From contig OZ024856.1 of NCBI GenBank assembly GCA_964017155.1, positions 45,390,110 to 45,454,109 of the forward strand: DNA of 64,000 nt, read 5' to 3'. The position numbers and the translations under genes are program-made. The stretch's first letter is position 1. Each line of letters starts with the position of its first letter. Source of the DNA: Oasisia sp. SBJ-2009 (taxonomy: Eukaryota > Annelida > Polychaeta > Sabellida > Siboglinidae). Under the pieces are notes generated by a model. The model was not told where the DNA came from and did not search any database. It worked only from the letters and a program-made list of their open reading frames with translations. Shown piece after piece: positions 1 to 11,869 of this stretch.

Positions 1-110
1 ATAAACTTGCTACCCGATAATGTAATAATTTTCGCCCGTTAATGTAATAAACTCCTCTTGCCTGATAATGTAATAACTTTCGCCTGATAATGTAATAACG
101 TACACATTTC
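1..110 (+). repeat. Left-arm terminal subrepeats
   Basis: Four units of the form GATAATGTAATAA or GTTAATGTAATAA, spaced about 20-25 bp and separated by CGCC/TGCC-type linkers. They are the mirror of the units at 4573-4787. Only part of the left set is inside the window, so the true left terminus lies upstream. Confidence 0.8.
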
Positions 111-281
111 TCGTAGGACTTAGTCGTTTTCGTGGATTTCATGTTGGTTTCTTGGACTTAGTCGATTTCGTCGATTTCATCTATATCGAAATACCACAAC
201 TTTTGCTAGTGGAATCAACTTAGAGTAAATCCAATATGCTGGTTCCAAATCGGAAGTCCCAGCAGGTTAAGATTTTGAGGT

Positions 282-485
282 ATGCATTCTCACACCATTT
301 ATTTATGGCGGGTTGGTGTAATATGCTACTTTACAACTGTGGGCTTCATTGATAACGAAATTGTCGGCCCAAATCCTGGTATCGATGATCTCACAAGTGT
401 TCCCTTTCCATGCTATAATGTCAGGGTATTGAATGCCCACAGGCGTGGGGTTTGCCGGCGCAATGCAAGTGTGAAACCCAGATGA
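282..485 (+). other. 67-codon ORF in the left foldback arm
   Basis: The ORF begins MHSHTIYLWRVG and ends NASVKPR-stop. The same ORF occurs in mirror image at 4190-4393 on the minus strand with a single visible residue change (RRGVC versus RLGVC). I recognise no domain. It may be a decayed piece of a transposon protein or chance openness in a conserved arm; the matching copies prove arm duplication, not coding. Confidence 0.35.
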
Positions 486-577
486 AGAAATGGTTTATTA
501 AGGAATGTGTTATATAGGTTTTAGTACGATGTTTGTCGACACTTTTGTGTCTGGCAATTCTCCCGTGATGTGCTCAA

Positions 578-809
<232 letters not shown>

Positions 810-1141
810 CGCGATGAAAAGCCGAACTAATCGACGGCAGATTGCGCAAACAGATAAACATGTAATACAGGAATATATTGCAAAATATATGTTTGCATTG
901 TGGTCGAACTGCCTATTTACGATTTCGTCACAGTTATTCTTGGTACTTTATTGGCACAGTTATTCTTGATATTGTTTGGTGGTTAATTTTAATTTCGCGC
1001 TATATAGATGAACGCATACTTACCTAAGACACTTTACGCATAGCCTAAATGAACCCATTTCGAACAGGTGAAACGGTGTTTTTGCGGGTGACTGCCTTTT
1101 TGACTGCCCAGGCATGGCGGGGTATCTCGGTTAGTGTGTGC

Positions 1142-1277
<136 letters not shown>

Positions 1278-1379
1278 CTCCCTTAATAAATGAGAAGTTA
1301 GGACATATGTGAAATATTTAATTTGAATTGTATATTATATAATACTCAATATGAAATATATGTTAATATACAAGATATA

Positions 1380-2190
1380 ACATGTAATGTTTACATGAAA
1401 CATGTAATACGTAACATGTATCATATATCACATAACACGCACCATATAATACTTAACACGTAACATGTAACAGGTAACATGCAATGCGTTACGTGTAATA
1501 TGTAACACATATCATGTAAAATGTAACATGTAACGTGTAGCACGTAACATAGTATGTAACATATAACATGTAACACATATCACGTAAAAGGTATAACGTA
1601 ACACATAACGTATGTAACACGTAACATGTAATATATAAATCATAACGTTTAAAACTTCACATGTAACATTTACGTGTAACGTGTAACGTGTAACGTGTAA
1701 CGTGTAACGTGTAACGTGTAACGTGTAACGTGTAACGTGTAACGTGTAACGTGTAACGTGTAACGTGTAACGTGTAACGTGTAACGTGTAACATTCACGT
1801 GTTTCCTGTTACATGTAAACGTTACATGTTACACGTAGACGTTACATGTTACATGATACATGTAAATGTTACATGTTAACTGTTACATGTTGCATGTAAT
1901 ATTTAACATGTAACATTTACATGTAACATGTATCATGTATCATGTATCATGTATCATGTATCATGTATCATGTATCATGTATCATGTATCATGTATCATG
2001 TAACATGTAACATTTAGGTGTATCATTTACGTGTAACATGTAACGTGTAACGTGTAACGTGTAACGTGTAACATGTAACATGTAACAAGTAACATGTAAC
2101 ATGTAACATGTTACACGTAAATGCTACATGTTACATGCTACACGTAAATGTTACATGTTGCATGTTACATATGTAACATGTAACATGTAA
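1380..2190. repeat. Heptamer satellite core of the foldback element, left part
   Basis: Tandem and diverged 7-bp repeats. Near-perfect arrays are (GTGTAAC)n at about 1675-1792 and (ATGTATC)n at about 1927-2000, surrounded by variants built on ACATGTAAC. The self-complementary core ACATGT recurs, so both orientations interleave and the region could fold on itself. It is not the canonical metazoan telomere repeat. Confidence 0.85.
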
Positions 2191-2192
2191 AT

Positions 2193-2540
2193 TCCAGACA
2201 GCTACGCTCAACCAGTAGTAACCCTCTTTACATCCCTCGGGTGAAAACGAAAGCCGGGACCCGAGCTTTCTCGGTTGCCGCACCAACGGTGTGGAATTCG
2301 CTTCCTGCCAGTGTTAAAGCACAAGGTAATATAGTTTCATTCCGTCGACATATAAAAACCTATCTCTTTAATGCTGCCTATCCTCCTTAGCCTCCTAGCT
2401 TTTCCATCCATCCGTTGACGATTCACGCATTGCTTTCGATTATGAGATTGATTAATTCCCTGGTTTTTTTATCGCGCCACTGAACTTGATTTTCGAGGAT
2501 ATTGGCGCAAAAGAAGTTACTATTATTATTATTATTTACA
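2193..2540 (+). mobile_element. 3' end of a CR1/L2-type LINE inserted in the foldback core
   Basis: One frame reads RAFSVAAPTVWNSLPASV followed by FRRHIKTYLFNAAYPP and a stop. This is the usual C-terminal tail of CR1/L2-like reverse-transcriptase polyproteins. It is followed by a short 3' UTR and a (TTA)n tail at about 2517-2536. It is 5'-truncated and interrupts the heptamer repeats, so it landed after the core formed. A decayed relative lies at 39140-39440. Confidence 0.75.
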
Positions 2541-3070
2541 TGTAACGTTTACGTGTAACACGTGATATGCAACATGTAACATTTACGTGTAGCATGTAAC
2601 ATGTAAAATGTTACATGTTACACGTAATTGTTATATGTTACATGTAAATGTTACATTTTGCATGTTACATGCTACATGTTACACGTCACATGTTATACGT
2701 AAATGTTACATGTTACATATTACATGTAACAGTTAACATGTAGCATTTAAATGTATCATGTAACATGCAACGTTTACGTGTTACGTGTAACATGTAACAT
2801 GTAACGTTATCTTGTTAAATCTGGTTAAATCTAAAATGTTAAATATTACATGTTACATGTTATATGTGAAGTTTTAAACGTTATGATTTATATATTACAT
2901 GTTACATGTTACCTCTTACTTGTTAAGTATTATATGCTACGTGTTACGTGATATATGTTACATGTTACGTGCTACATGTTTCATGTAAACATTACGTGTT
3001 ATATATTGCATATTAACATTATATTTCATATTGAATATTATGTATTATATAATATATAATTCAAATTAAA
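2541..3070. repeat. Heptamer satellite core, right part
   Basis: Continues the ACATGTAAC/TGTTACATG heptamer family after the LINE tail, now mostly in the opposite orientation. From about 2925 it grades into a copy of the arm boundary segment (about 2925-3136), which is repeated in direct orientation at about 3375-3572. Confidence 0.75.
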
Positions 3071-3135
3071 TATTTCACATATGTCCTGACTTCTCATTTA
3101 CTGAGGGACATAACCAACAAAATTCCAGGGGCGAT

Positions 3136-3137
<2 letters not shown>

Positions 3138-3213
<76 letters not shown>

Positions 3214-3279
3214 ATATATACATATATATATACATACATAATATTTTACATATGATACATATATATATATATATATAGC

Positions 3280-3313
<34 letters not shown>

Positions 3314-3314
3314 C

Positions 3315-3361
<47 letters not shown>

Positions 3362-3380
3362 TATATATATATATACATAG
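3138..3380. repeat. (AC)n/(TA)n compound microsatellites
   Basis: A short (AC)n run at 3136-3152 is followed by several (TA)n blocks to about 3378, separated by short spacers such as AGCGTGTA. They separate the two direct copies of the right-arm boundary segment. Confidence 0.9.
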
Positions 3381-3581
3381 TATTATATGGTGCGTGTTAT
3401 GTGATATATGATACATGTTACGTATTACATGTTTCATGTAAACATTACATGTTATATCTTGCATATTAACATATATTTCATATTGAGTATTATATAATAT
3501 ACAATTCAAATTAAATATTTCACATATGTCCTAACTTCTCATTTACTAAGGGAGAAAACTAACGAAATTCCAGGGACGATA

Positions 3582-3620
<39 letters not shown>

Positions 3621-4189
3621 GCACACACTAACCGAGATACCCCGCCATGCCTGGGCAGTCAAAAAGGCAGTCACCCGCAAAAACACCGTTTCACCTGTTC
3701 GAAATCGGTTCATTTAGGCTATGCGTAAAGTGTCTTAGGTAAGTATGCGTTCATCTATATAGCGCGAAATTAAAATTAACCACCAAACAATATCAAGAAT
3801 AACTGTGCCAATAAAGTACCAAGAATAACTGTGACGAAATCGTAAATAGGCAGTTCGACCACAATGCAAACATATATTTTGCAATATATTCCTGTATTAC
3901 ATGTTTATCTGTTTGCGCAATCTGCCGTCGATTAGTTCGGCTTTTCATCGCGTAAATATATATATATATATATATAATATATATATATATACATACTTAC
4001 GTATGTATGTATGTATGTATGTATGTATGTATGTATGTATGTATGTATGTATGTATGTATGTATGTATGTATGTATGTATGTATGTATGTATGTATCTTG
4101 AGCACATCACGGGAGAATTGCCAGACACGAAAGTGTCGACAAACATCGTACTAAAACCTAAATAACACATTCCTTAATAAACCATTTCT

Positions 4190-4393
4190 TCATCTGGGTT
4201 TCACACTTGCATTGCGCCGGCAAACCCCAAGCCTGTGGGCATTCAATACCCTGACATTATAGCATGGAAAGGGAACACTTGTGAGATCATCGATACCAGG
4301 ATTTGGGCCGACAATTTCGTTATCAATGAAGCCCACAGTTGTAAAGTAGCATATTACACCAACCCGCCATAAATAAATGGTGTGAGAATGCAT
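4190..4393 (-). other. 67-codon ORF in the right foldback arm
   Basis: Mirror copy of the ORF at 282-485. It starts MHSHTIYLWRVG on the minus strand and ends at the same stop, reading RLGVC where the left copy has RRGVC. No function recognised. Confidence 0.35.
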
Positions 4394-4572
4394 ACCTCAA
4401 AATCTTAACCTGCTGGGACTTCCGATTTGGAACCAGCATATTGGATTTACTCTAAATTGATTCCACTAGCAAAAGTTGTGGTATTTCGATATAGATGAAA
4501 TCGACGAAATCGACTAAGTCCAAGAAACCAACATGAAATCCACGAAAACGACTAAGTCCTACGAGAAATGTG

Positions 4573-4787
4573 TACGTTATTACATTATCAGGCGAAAGTT
4601 ATTACATTATCAGGCAAGAGGAGTTTATTACATTAACGGGCGAAAATTATTACATTATCGGGTAGCAAGTTTATTACATTATCGGTTGATGTTATTACAT
4701 TATCAGGCGGTTATTACATTAACGGGCGATTTTATTACATTATCGGGCAGTTATTACATTAACGGGCGATTATTACATTATCGGTTG
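4573..4787 (-). repeat. Right-arm terminal subrepeats
   Basis: About nine units of TTATTACATTATC(A/G)GG or TTATTACATTAACGGG with linkers such as CGAAAG, CAAGAGGAG and CGATT. The series ends in CGGTTGTAACAACC, which is itself a short palindrome and a plausible outer terminus of the element. Confidence 0.8.
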
Positions 4788-4849
4788 TAACAACCTCTGC
4801 TCACATATGACATCTAACAATAGTACGCCGCACGCCACGCTATAACGGA

Positions 4850-5070
4850 TAACGTTCTCGGTGTCGTCATCATTCATCATCATTGTGCAGTCATAGCTAG
4901 TGTTCCGTGGTTGGGCGAAGGCCTCAGCATGCTGCTTCCACATCTGCCTATATTGCGCTATCCTCTGCCAGATGGTACCCTTCCAGTAGTCGTCTAGTTC
5001 GTATCTCCGTCGTCTCGCCAGTTCCTCTAGGTCTTTGTTTCCGCGCCGACGTCTTACAGGCAGTTACTCC
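4850..5070 (-). mobile_element. Possible LINE 3'-terminal remnant
   Basis: On the minus strand one frame reads WKGTIWQRIAQYRQMWKQHA followed by EAFAQP, the kind of sequence found at the C-terminus of endonuclease-reverse transcriptase polyproteins, then an ATG-rich tail (about 4866-4883). It abuts the foldback element. Evidence is a short stretch only. Confidence 0.4.
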
Positions 5071-6050
5071 TGCTCTGACTGGCTTATGCTCTGATAAATG
5101 CGTCTGTGACGTCATGAAACGTTATCGTAACAACGACTTGGCGGTTAGAAATGTCATACCAGCGTTAGCAATCAAGAAGTAAACGACATCAGAGCGAAGA
5201 CCCATTGCGGTTACGTGTAGGACCAACTGACAAAGGGTCACGTGAAGGCACTGCAGGAGTGCGGAGTGCAGCCGTTGACACAATACTCCACGGTCGGCGC
5301 AACCACACTCGAAGGTATAAGATTTGCAGAAGTCTTATATATCTTTCAGTAGTATTGATAGTTGCATTCATATATAAGCTGTCTACCATAGCGTTAACTA
5401 AATACTGATAGTGACAACATTAATTAGTTAAATAATTACTGGTTATCTTTGTATTTCAGTTGCCTCAGGTGTCCGTCCTGTTCGCCGGTGGAATCGCTAT
5501 GCTTCGACGCATTGCTAGTTAGGCCCGCTTTTTTATATCATTATTTTATATGGGGTGGGTATGACTGCAATGGACGTGACGATATGTTGTTAAATCATAA
5601 ACACAACTTTAATTTTAATATTACGGCTATGAATGTTTGCTCGGTTCAATGTTTAGTTCTGAGGACAAGGGGAAACCTGACGTCATCGAGACGACCTATC
5701 AAAGGTTAGCGAATGGCAATCGATACACCGACCCGCGACCCCCGACTATCCCTCGTCGGCACCGACGGCAACGGCGCGTCATGGGACCGAAGAACGTCGC
5801 ATGAAGCATATCCGTCGTCTTCACCGCCACTGTACGCACCGAAACTGGATGTTCGTCAAAGACGACCGAAAAGCTTTCGCTCCGACAGGACATAACAACT
5901 TCTGTCGGATATGCGTGATGGTCCAACCAGCAAACGTCAAGTGCGAGAGATCTGACGATGTTGCCATTGTTCGCCCTGCTTCTGCGTCTACCAAGACATG
6001 AATGCGCCGATTGGCCAATGGCAATGCCAATGGTCCTACACAATACAGTC
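5071..6050. other. Unassigned intergenic stretch, locally CpG- and GC-rich
   Basis: No gene recognised. The part from about 5650 to 6010 is clearly richer in GC and CpG than its surroundings and stays open in several frames for 60-70 codons. One frame contains FCRICVMVQPANVKC with two Cys pairs, but no complete domain or splice-consistent chain could be built. It may be a mobile-element or gene remnant. Confidence 0.3.
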
Positions 6051-6054
6051 ACAT

Positions 6055-6494
6055 CACTACTTCACATTATCTCATAACTAGTGAGGATCGTTGGGGCACT
6101 ACTGACGTCTTCTTTGACCAGTTCCTTCAACTTTTCCCTGTCATTCACAGCTCTAGAAGTCGGCGAACTCCAGCCTTGTCCACTCTTTTATATTATCTTC
6201 CCATCTCTTCTTCTCCCCCCTCTCATTGTGCCTTAAAAGATGGTCTTTGCGTGACCGGGTGATCATGAAACGTGACCATATCACTTCAGTTTGGGTTTCT
6301 TGCCCGTTGAAATTCTTCATAAGGCCCGACGGTTTGTTTGATCTTCTTGCAAATGACGTCTTCGTTTTATATATAGTGACAAGCAATTTGATTGATAAAC
6401 GGAGTCTTCCGAAAACACCTTTTTCCATGGCTTGTATCTTATTCTGTAGATCCGCTGAGAGGGTACATGTTTCTAACATGTTATTGTGATACAT
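6055..6494 (-). mobile_element. Degraded LINE reverse-transcriptase 3' fragment
   Basis: The minus strand from 6494 reads LETCTLSADLQNKIQAMEKG and then GEKKRWEDNIKEWTRLEFAD. After a frame break it continues AVNDREKLKELVKEDV to about 6080. This matches the typical C-terminal tail of reverse-transcriptase polyproteins of non-LTR elements. Frameshifts and the missing body mark it as a dead fragment just downstream of FSIP1. Confidence 0.65.
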
Positions 6495-6499
6495 GTGTG

Positions 6500-7522
6500 C
6501 CCGGCTAAGAATGATTGTTAATTAATTCATACATACGTTACTTTTCACAAATAACTATTACAAAAAGCAACCTGTTTAATTATACATAAAAACGATACAT
6601 CCTTTGGAATTTTCATGATGAAATGAAAGACAATTACTTTTTTTATCTAATTAAAATAAACGATTATGCAATTTATAAGAAAACGTTCATAAAATGTTCA
6701 ATCAATGCACGTTCATTTAACGTTTAATAGATATGTACAACAAGTTAGAATACAAATTCTTCTAACTGACACTAACATAAAATATACAGGTATGCACATT
6801 TGAATGAGATACAAAACTGTAAAATAATAATCAACTAATCAAGAAAATCAGTGAGATCAGGGAGATGTCACTACACCTCAGTCACAACAATGAAGGTTGA
6901 AATAAGTGAACTTTCATTTGAAGTTCAAACACATAATCTGTTCTCAAACGAATACTTTGTAATTCAGCACCAGCAAAATAATCATAATTGTTATAAGGAG
7001 ACTGTCTGTTCCATCAGGTATTTGGAAGTTCACAGAATTAGTTGCACTTGATTAGCCTCGAGGCAAACTGGATATAATGCTTACAATCTGAAACATTTTC
7101 AAACAATTGTGAGTACAGTTTCCGGTTTAAAACCAATTTGCTGTATACCTTCAACATTTTTATTATTATAAAGAACTATAAATAACTTACTCTAAATTTG
7201 AATGTACTTTGTGTACACTCACTTTAATGTGGCCAATAAAATACAATGATTTATAAGTTTACAAGCTTGTTTATTATGACACTAAAAATAAAAAATGAAG
7301 AATTATTGTAGATATCATAATAACTTATACAAATTTAATGTAAAAAATTATAAATATAATAAATGACTTTTGCTCATTGAATGTAGCAAGAATGTGGTCA
7401 AAAATAAATTAATTTTAGACATACAGAGCATGTTACTCTTGCCCTTCTATTAGATAAACTAATAAGCATCATGATACAGATATAAATAAACAGTTGACAT
7501 CTCAGCCGATATTACGCTGACA
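6500..7522. other. AT-rich FSIP1 3' UTR/downstream region
   Basis: AT-rich sequence with no coding signal. The part next to the FSIP1 stop codon should be its 3' UTR on the minus strand. Several minus-strand AATAAA motifs are present, for example at 7270-7275. Nothing else was recognised. Confidence 0.5.
7270..7275 (-). promoter_or_regulatory. Candidate poly(A) signal for FSIP1
   Basis: A minus-strand AATAAA lies about 250 bp after the FSIP1 stop codon. Others exist nearby in this AT-rich tract, so the choice is uncertain. Confidence 0.3.
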
Positions 7523-10500
7523 TCAGCGTTTTGTCCCTGACATAGAACGCCCTCTGCTGGGAGGATGAGGCGTGTTGAAGCTGGATGACTGCGTAGCTTC
7601 AAGGTCATTCGACGACACCAAGGTCAAGCTGCTGCCCGCCGACAAATCACTGAATGAGTTTCGCACTGTCACCATCGACGTCCGCCGACTACTTGGTCTC
7701 TGCTCGGTGGCGCCCTCGTTGTTCAGTCGCTGCGAACTGAGCGGTGTTCCTCGGGGGTCAAGGTCGGGTAGGAACGGGAGACGACTGTAGCTCCTCCCAT
7801 CCTCGCCAGTGGAAGAGTTTGGGCTGGGAGTGGGAGTCTGGCGAGAGGACTGGGTGCTCGGAGTGTAGGTTCGCTCGGACGTGTCCTCCAGGGGGGACTC
7901 CCAGTGCAGTTGGCCTGGTGGGAAAATGTACAATTCGTGCTCAGATCGATGTGTGACACTTTGACGGTAGAACTCTTTTTCCTCAAACTAGGGATAATAA
8001 AAAGATCTACCGTTGATATGCCAAGATTTTCTGGCAAATTGTTACTTCACAATGTATCATTTAAAATTTTATAAATGTCGTTATATTTCAGGGTTTAAAA
8101 CAAATATACACTACAAATAGCATACAGAAATTGACATTTGGAGTAGAAAATGCACCAAAATAAGTTTAAAAAAACTAAAATCGAAAAATTATCCAGCCAA
8201 GGGTACTTTTCTGCCTGAAGACATACTGTGAGTTGTATGGTACCAGATCTTCTCTTAATGTCATATGATCAAAAACATGTAAACAAAATTAAGCAATACA
8301 TGACCTTCTGTGTTATGTCATAGAGAAACTATCTGTATATTTGAGCTCTGAATCTGTATGAAGATGGGCAGTTTAAAGAAGTGCCATAATCGTCTATCAC
8401 CACTAGAACTAATACAAAATTATTTCTGAACAACTTTATACAGCCAGGCAACAGTAACAATAAATATATTGTCAGAGAAAATAAAAACATTATTCATTGC
8501 ATGTGTAATTATTAGTTTTATGCTGCAATACAAATAAGTATACCATATAAATTATGCTTTACATCTGGGTAAAATCCATTCACGATTTTTGAAATATATT
8601 ATAATCAGGAGTGTAAAATGTTATTATTAAAATTAATAAATGATAAGAATCTGATTAAAATATTGTGCGTCCACATGCAGAATAATAAATGGTTTCAAAT
8701 GTATAATTAACTAGCTGAATCCTGATAAATTAATTAAAACATTAAATGTTATGTGCACGGTAATATACTATGTAAATAAATAAGATATAAAAACATTATG
8801 AATGTGTATGTAATATGATCAGATGCTTAAACATCGTAGTCTATGTCACATGCCAAGAGGTAAGTCATTAAGAGTTGCTTAAGTTGTTGAATATGACATT
8901 GTCAAGTAATCCAGATGGTTCACATATGTGATAAAACTCGGTGTGGTCAAATAATTAAAACATATTGAAATCGTGACAATTGTGGACAGTGCATTTGCAT
9001 GCTGCCAGTGCGGTGTAATCACATGACATACCTTCAATGCCCTCATGCACTGCATCGATAAATGTTCAAGAAAGATATCATAACTTAGTGTTTTCAAACA
9101 CAAATGTAACTGACTTTTTGAAGCATGTTTAAAAACTTAGTTAAAAGATGCATACACAAATGTTTCAAAATGTATTTTATTGAAATGAGACAAAGATAGG
9201 TTATTACCATATATATTATATATAACATCTTATGTGTACGTATATATATATTATATATATATATTATTATAATATATATATACATATATTATATATAATA
9301 CATATATACATAAACATATATATTATGTAATTTTTAATACATTCATTATCTCAATTCCAAGCACTGCAACGGTTTACTTCACGTTGGAAATCAATTCATG
9401 ATACACCGTATAAACTGACAAAGACAAAGACACACACCTGAGGCCCCTAGGATCCTGTAGCGTGGCTGGGTGGACGTCATGCTAGCCGCATCCTCAGTGT
9501 CCATGAAAGTCCCTCGGCTGCCACTTAGCAGCTGGTCAAGTATGCTCCTTGGCAGAGGATTCTGGGACACGTCGGTCATCCGCGATGCTGACCCACTGCA
9601 CAGTTAGTGATATGAACCATTAAGACCCGAGATGAGGCAATGTCATTTTAACTGTCACATTTTAACGATAACATTCACTTAGAATTAATTTCAAATAAAT
9701 CCATAGTTATCATATGATCCAGCTTTTTTATCAAAACAATATTCTGTGTATTGTTACAGAAATAACTGTTTTGTCATGTTTTATTAATGGTGACATTATT
9801 ATAACATACACCTCTGTATAACTGTTATTTATATTTAAATAACATAACATTCATTTTTAAATACACATGCTTGAAAAACAAACCAAGGATGGTTTTTATT
9901 TATTTTTTATTTTGCTTTGTACTAAAAATTATTCTTTATACATAATGATATTGCTGAAACACACTTATTTGTACCAAGGAAATTTATTTAAAAAAAATTG
10001 AGTGATGACAATAAGTTTTGTTATACAACACAAACACATGAAAACTTCAGCAGCAGTACATACAATAACTCTGATGTGCATCATAATGAAACAGATCAAT
10101 CAATCTCTATCGATTTCTGAATACCTCCAAAAACTGAATGAAGCATTGTAACAGTGACAGATGTCTCTAACACGTTCTGTTTGGTTTGGCTTCTGTCTGG
10201 ACAGAAGCAAGTCTAGTTATAATTAACAACTGAATCTATTGTTATTCTCATAGAATCAGTGATGTCAGAATTTCACGTACAGCAATGGCTGAACTTCAGT
10301 ATTTTTTCATTTCCAGAGATGAAATAGTTAGGTGTTCCTTGTATCAAGTTGTATGTGGCCACACTCTTCATTAATTACACTTCCTTTTTGATTATATCAC
10401 ATTTCCTTCATCATCTTAATAATTATATTATCTTCATAATTTGCTGAATAACATCCCAATAGTACATGTACTTACATGTATATATTATAAATATATCATT

Positions 10501-11813
10501 ACATACGTGAGAGTGTTTACTTAGTGTAATTACACTATCAGTGCTTTACATGTGTCAATACTTCAGTGTATCATGTTATTGGGGTACATTATCTCTATCA
10601 TACAGTTTCACCTGATTTCCTAGTTCAGTAAATCTCAATACATTCTCAACGTTTTATTTTTCCAACTAGCAACAACTCCTAAAATACACACAATGGTCGA
10701 GTGTTCTATGTTTATCATGGACACTATTTCAGGCTACACAGGGCAATGCCATGACGGTGTGTTAGTGCAATCACCTGGGAAGGTCACTGGCGATCGATTC
10801 CGTCTCGGCCGTGGCCCGAGACATTGTCCTAGAACACATGCTCAACAAGTCTTCTAGTTGTTGATTGGACATTGACGGTGTCTCGATCTGAAACATCAAT
10901 ACAGTGGTAATGCAGCGCCTCCGAATGGATATTTCTATATTTATGGCGCTTAATAAATGTTTTTCTTCTTCTTATTAATAATGTTGTTGATTGGACATTG
11001 ACAGTGTCTGAATCTGAAACATCAGTGATAGTAATAATGAGTATATAAGTAATAGTCTAATAATCAAATAAATAGCAAAAAAAATTCCCAAACTTAAATC
11101 ACATCCTCAAAAGTGTCTTAAAAAAAAATAAAATGCATTCCATTAACAAAATATTAACATAATCTAACAACACATATTAATTATTTTTAACAGGTGACTT
11201 GCAAATTTTATGATAGTTAAAACATAGAATAAATTTTACTATGCACTATCGCATCATAGTCACTGCACAAATGTAGATGCATGAACACACGCACAAATCT
11301 CTATTATCATTCACACAAAGGACAAATCACTGGATTCTACGAGCCTGTGGTACTGAACTGGAGTGTTTGTTTTCCTACCTCAAACTCGACGACGGAGGTG
11401 AGTTTCTGGAGCTCCTCCTCGATCTCCTTCAGTCGTTCGTCCAGGTGTCTGTACTCCTTGGGCTCCTTCAGCACCTCCTCCCCCAGGCGGTCCACGTCCT
11501 GCAGGATCTGCTCTGTGCGGGAGGCAGACGACGACAGCTGGGAACACAGCACATACAGTGACACATGATACGCTTGAATACACAGGTGCCAAAGTCTATT
11601 TGCCTCTTCCCAGGTTAATCCACTTCCTCAGACAAATAATCCCTGATCTACCAACTGAAGAGGCTTTTTTGAAAACACAATGATAGTCATATAGTTATTT
11701 TATGCAAACAAGTCTGAACTAATTTAAATATTGTACTGGTGTTATCTGCTGCTCAAGGATTGCTGCTCTATGGATTATTTGTGAAAATATCATGTAATAT
11801 ATATATTGCTTTT

Positions 11814-11869
<56 letters not shown>

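Noticed and set aside
1675..1792. Telomere repeat tract
   Set aside because: The heptamer GTGTAAC does not match TTAGGG-type or known variant telomere repeats, and it sits inside an inverted-repeat element.
11277..11568. Plus-strand ORFs over FSIP1 exon 11 (and similar ones at 13414-16257 over the LINE)
   Set aside because: They are antisense shadows of real coding sequence, kept open by codon bias.
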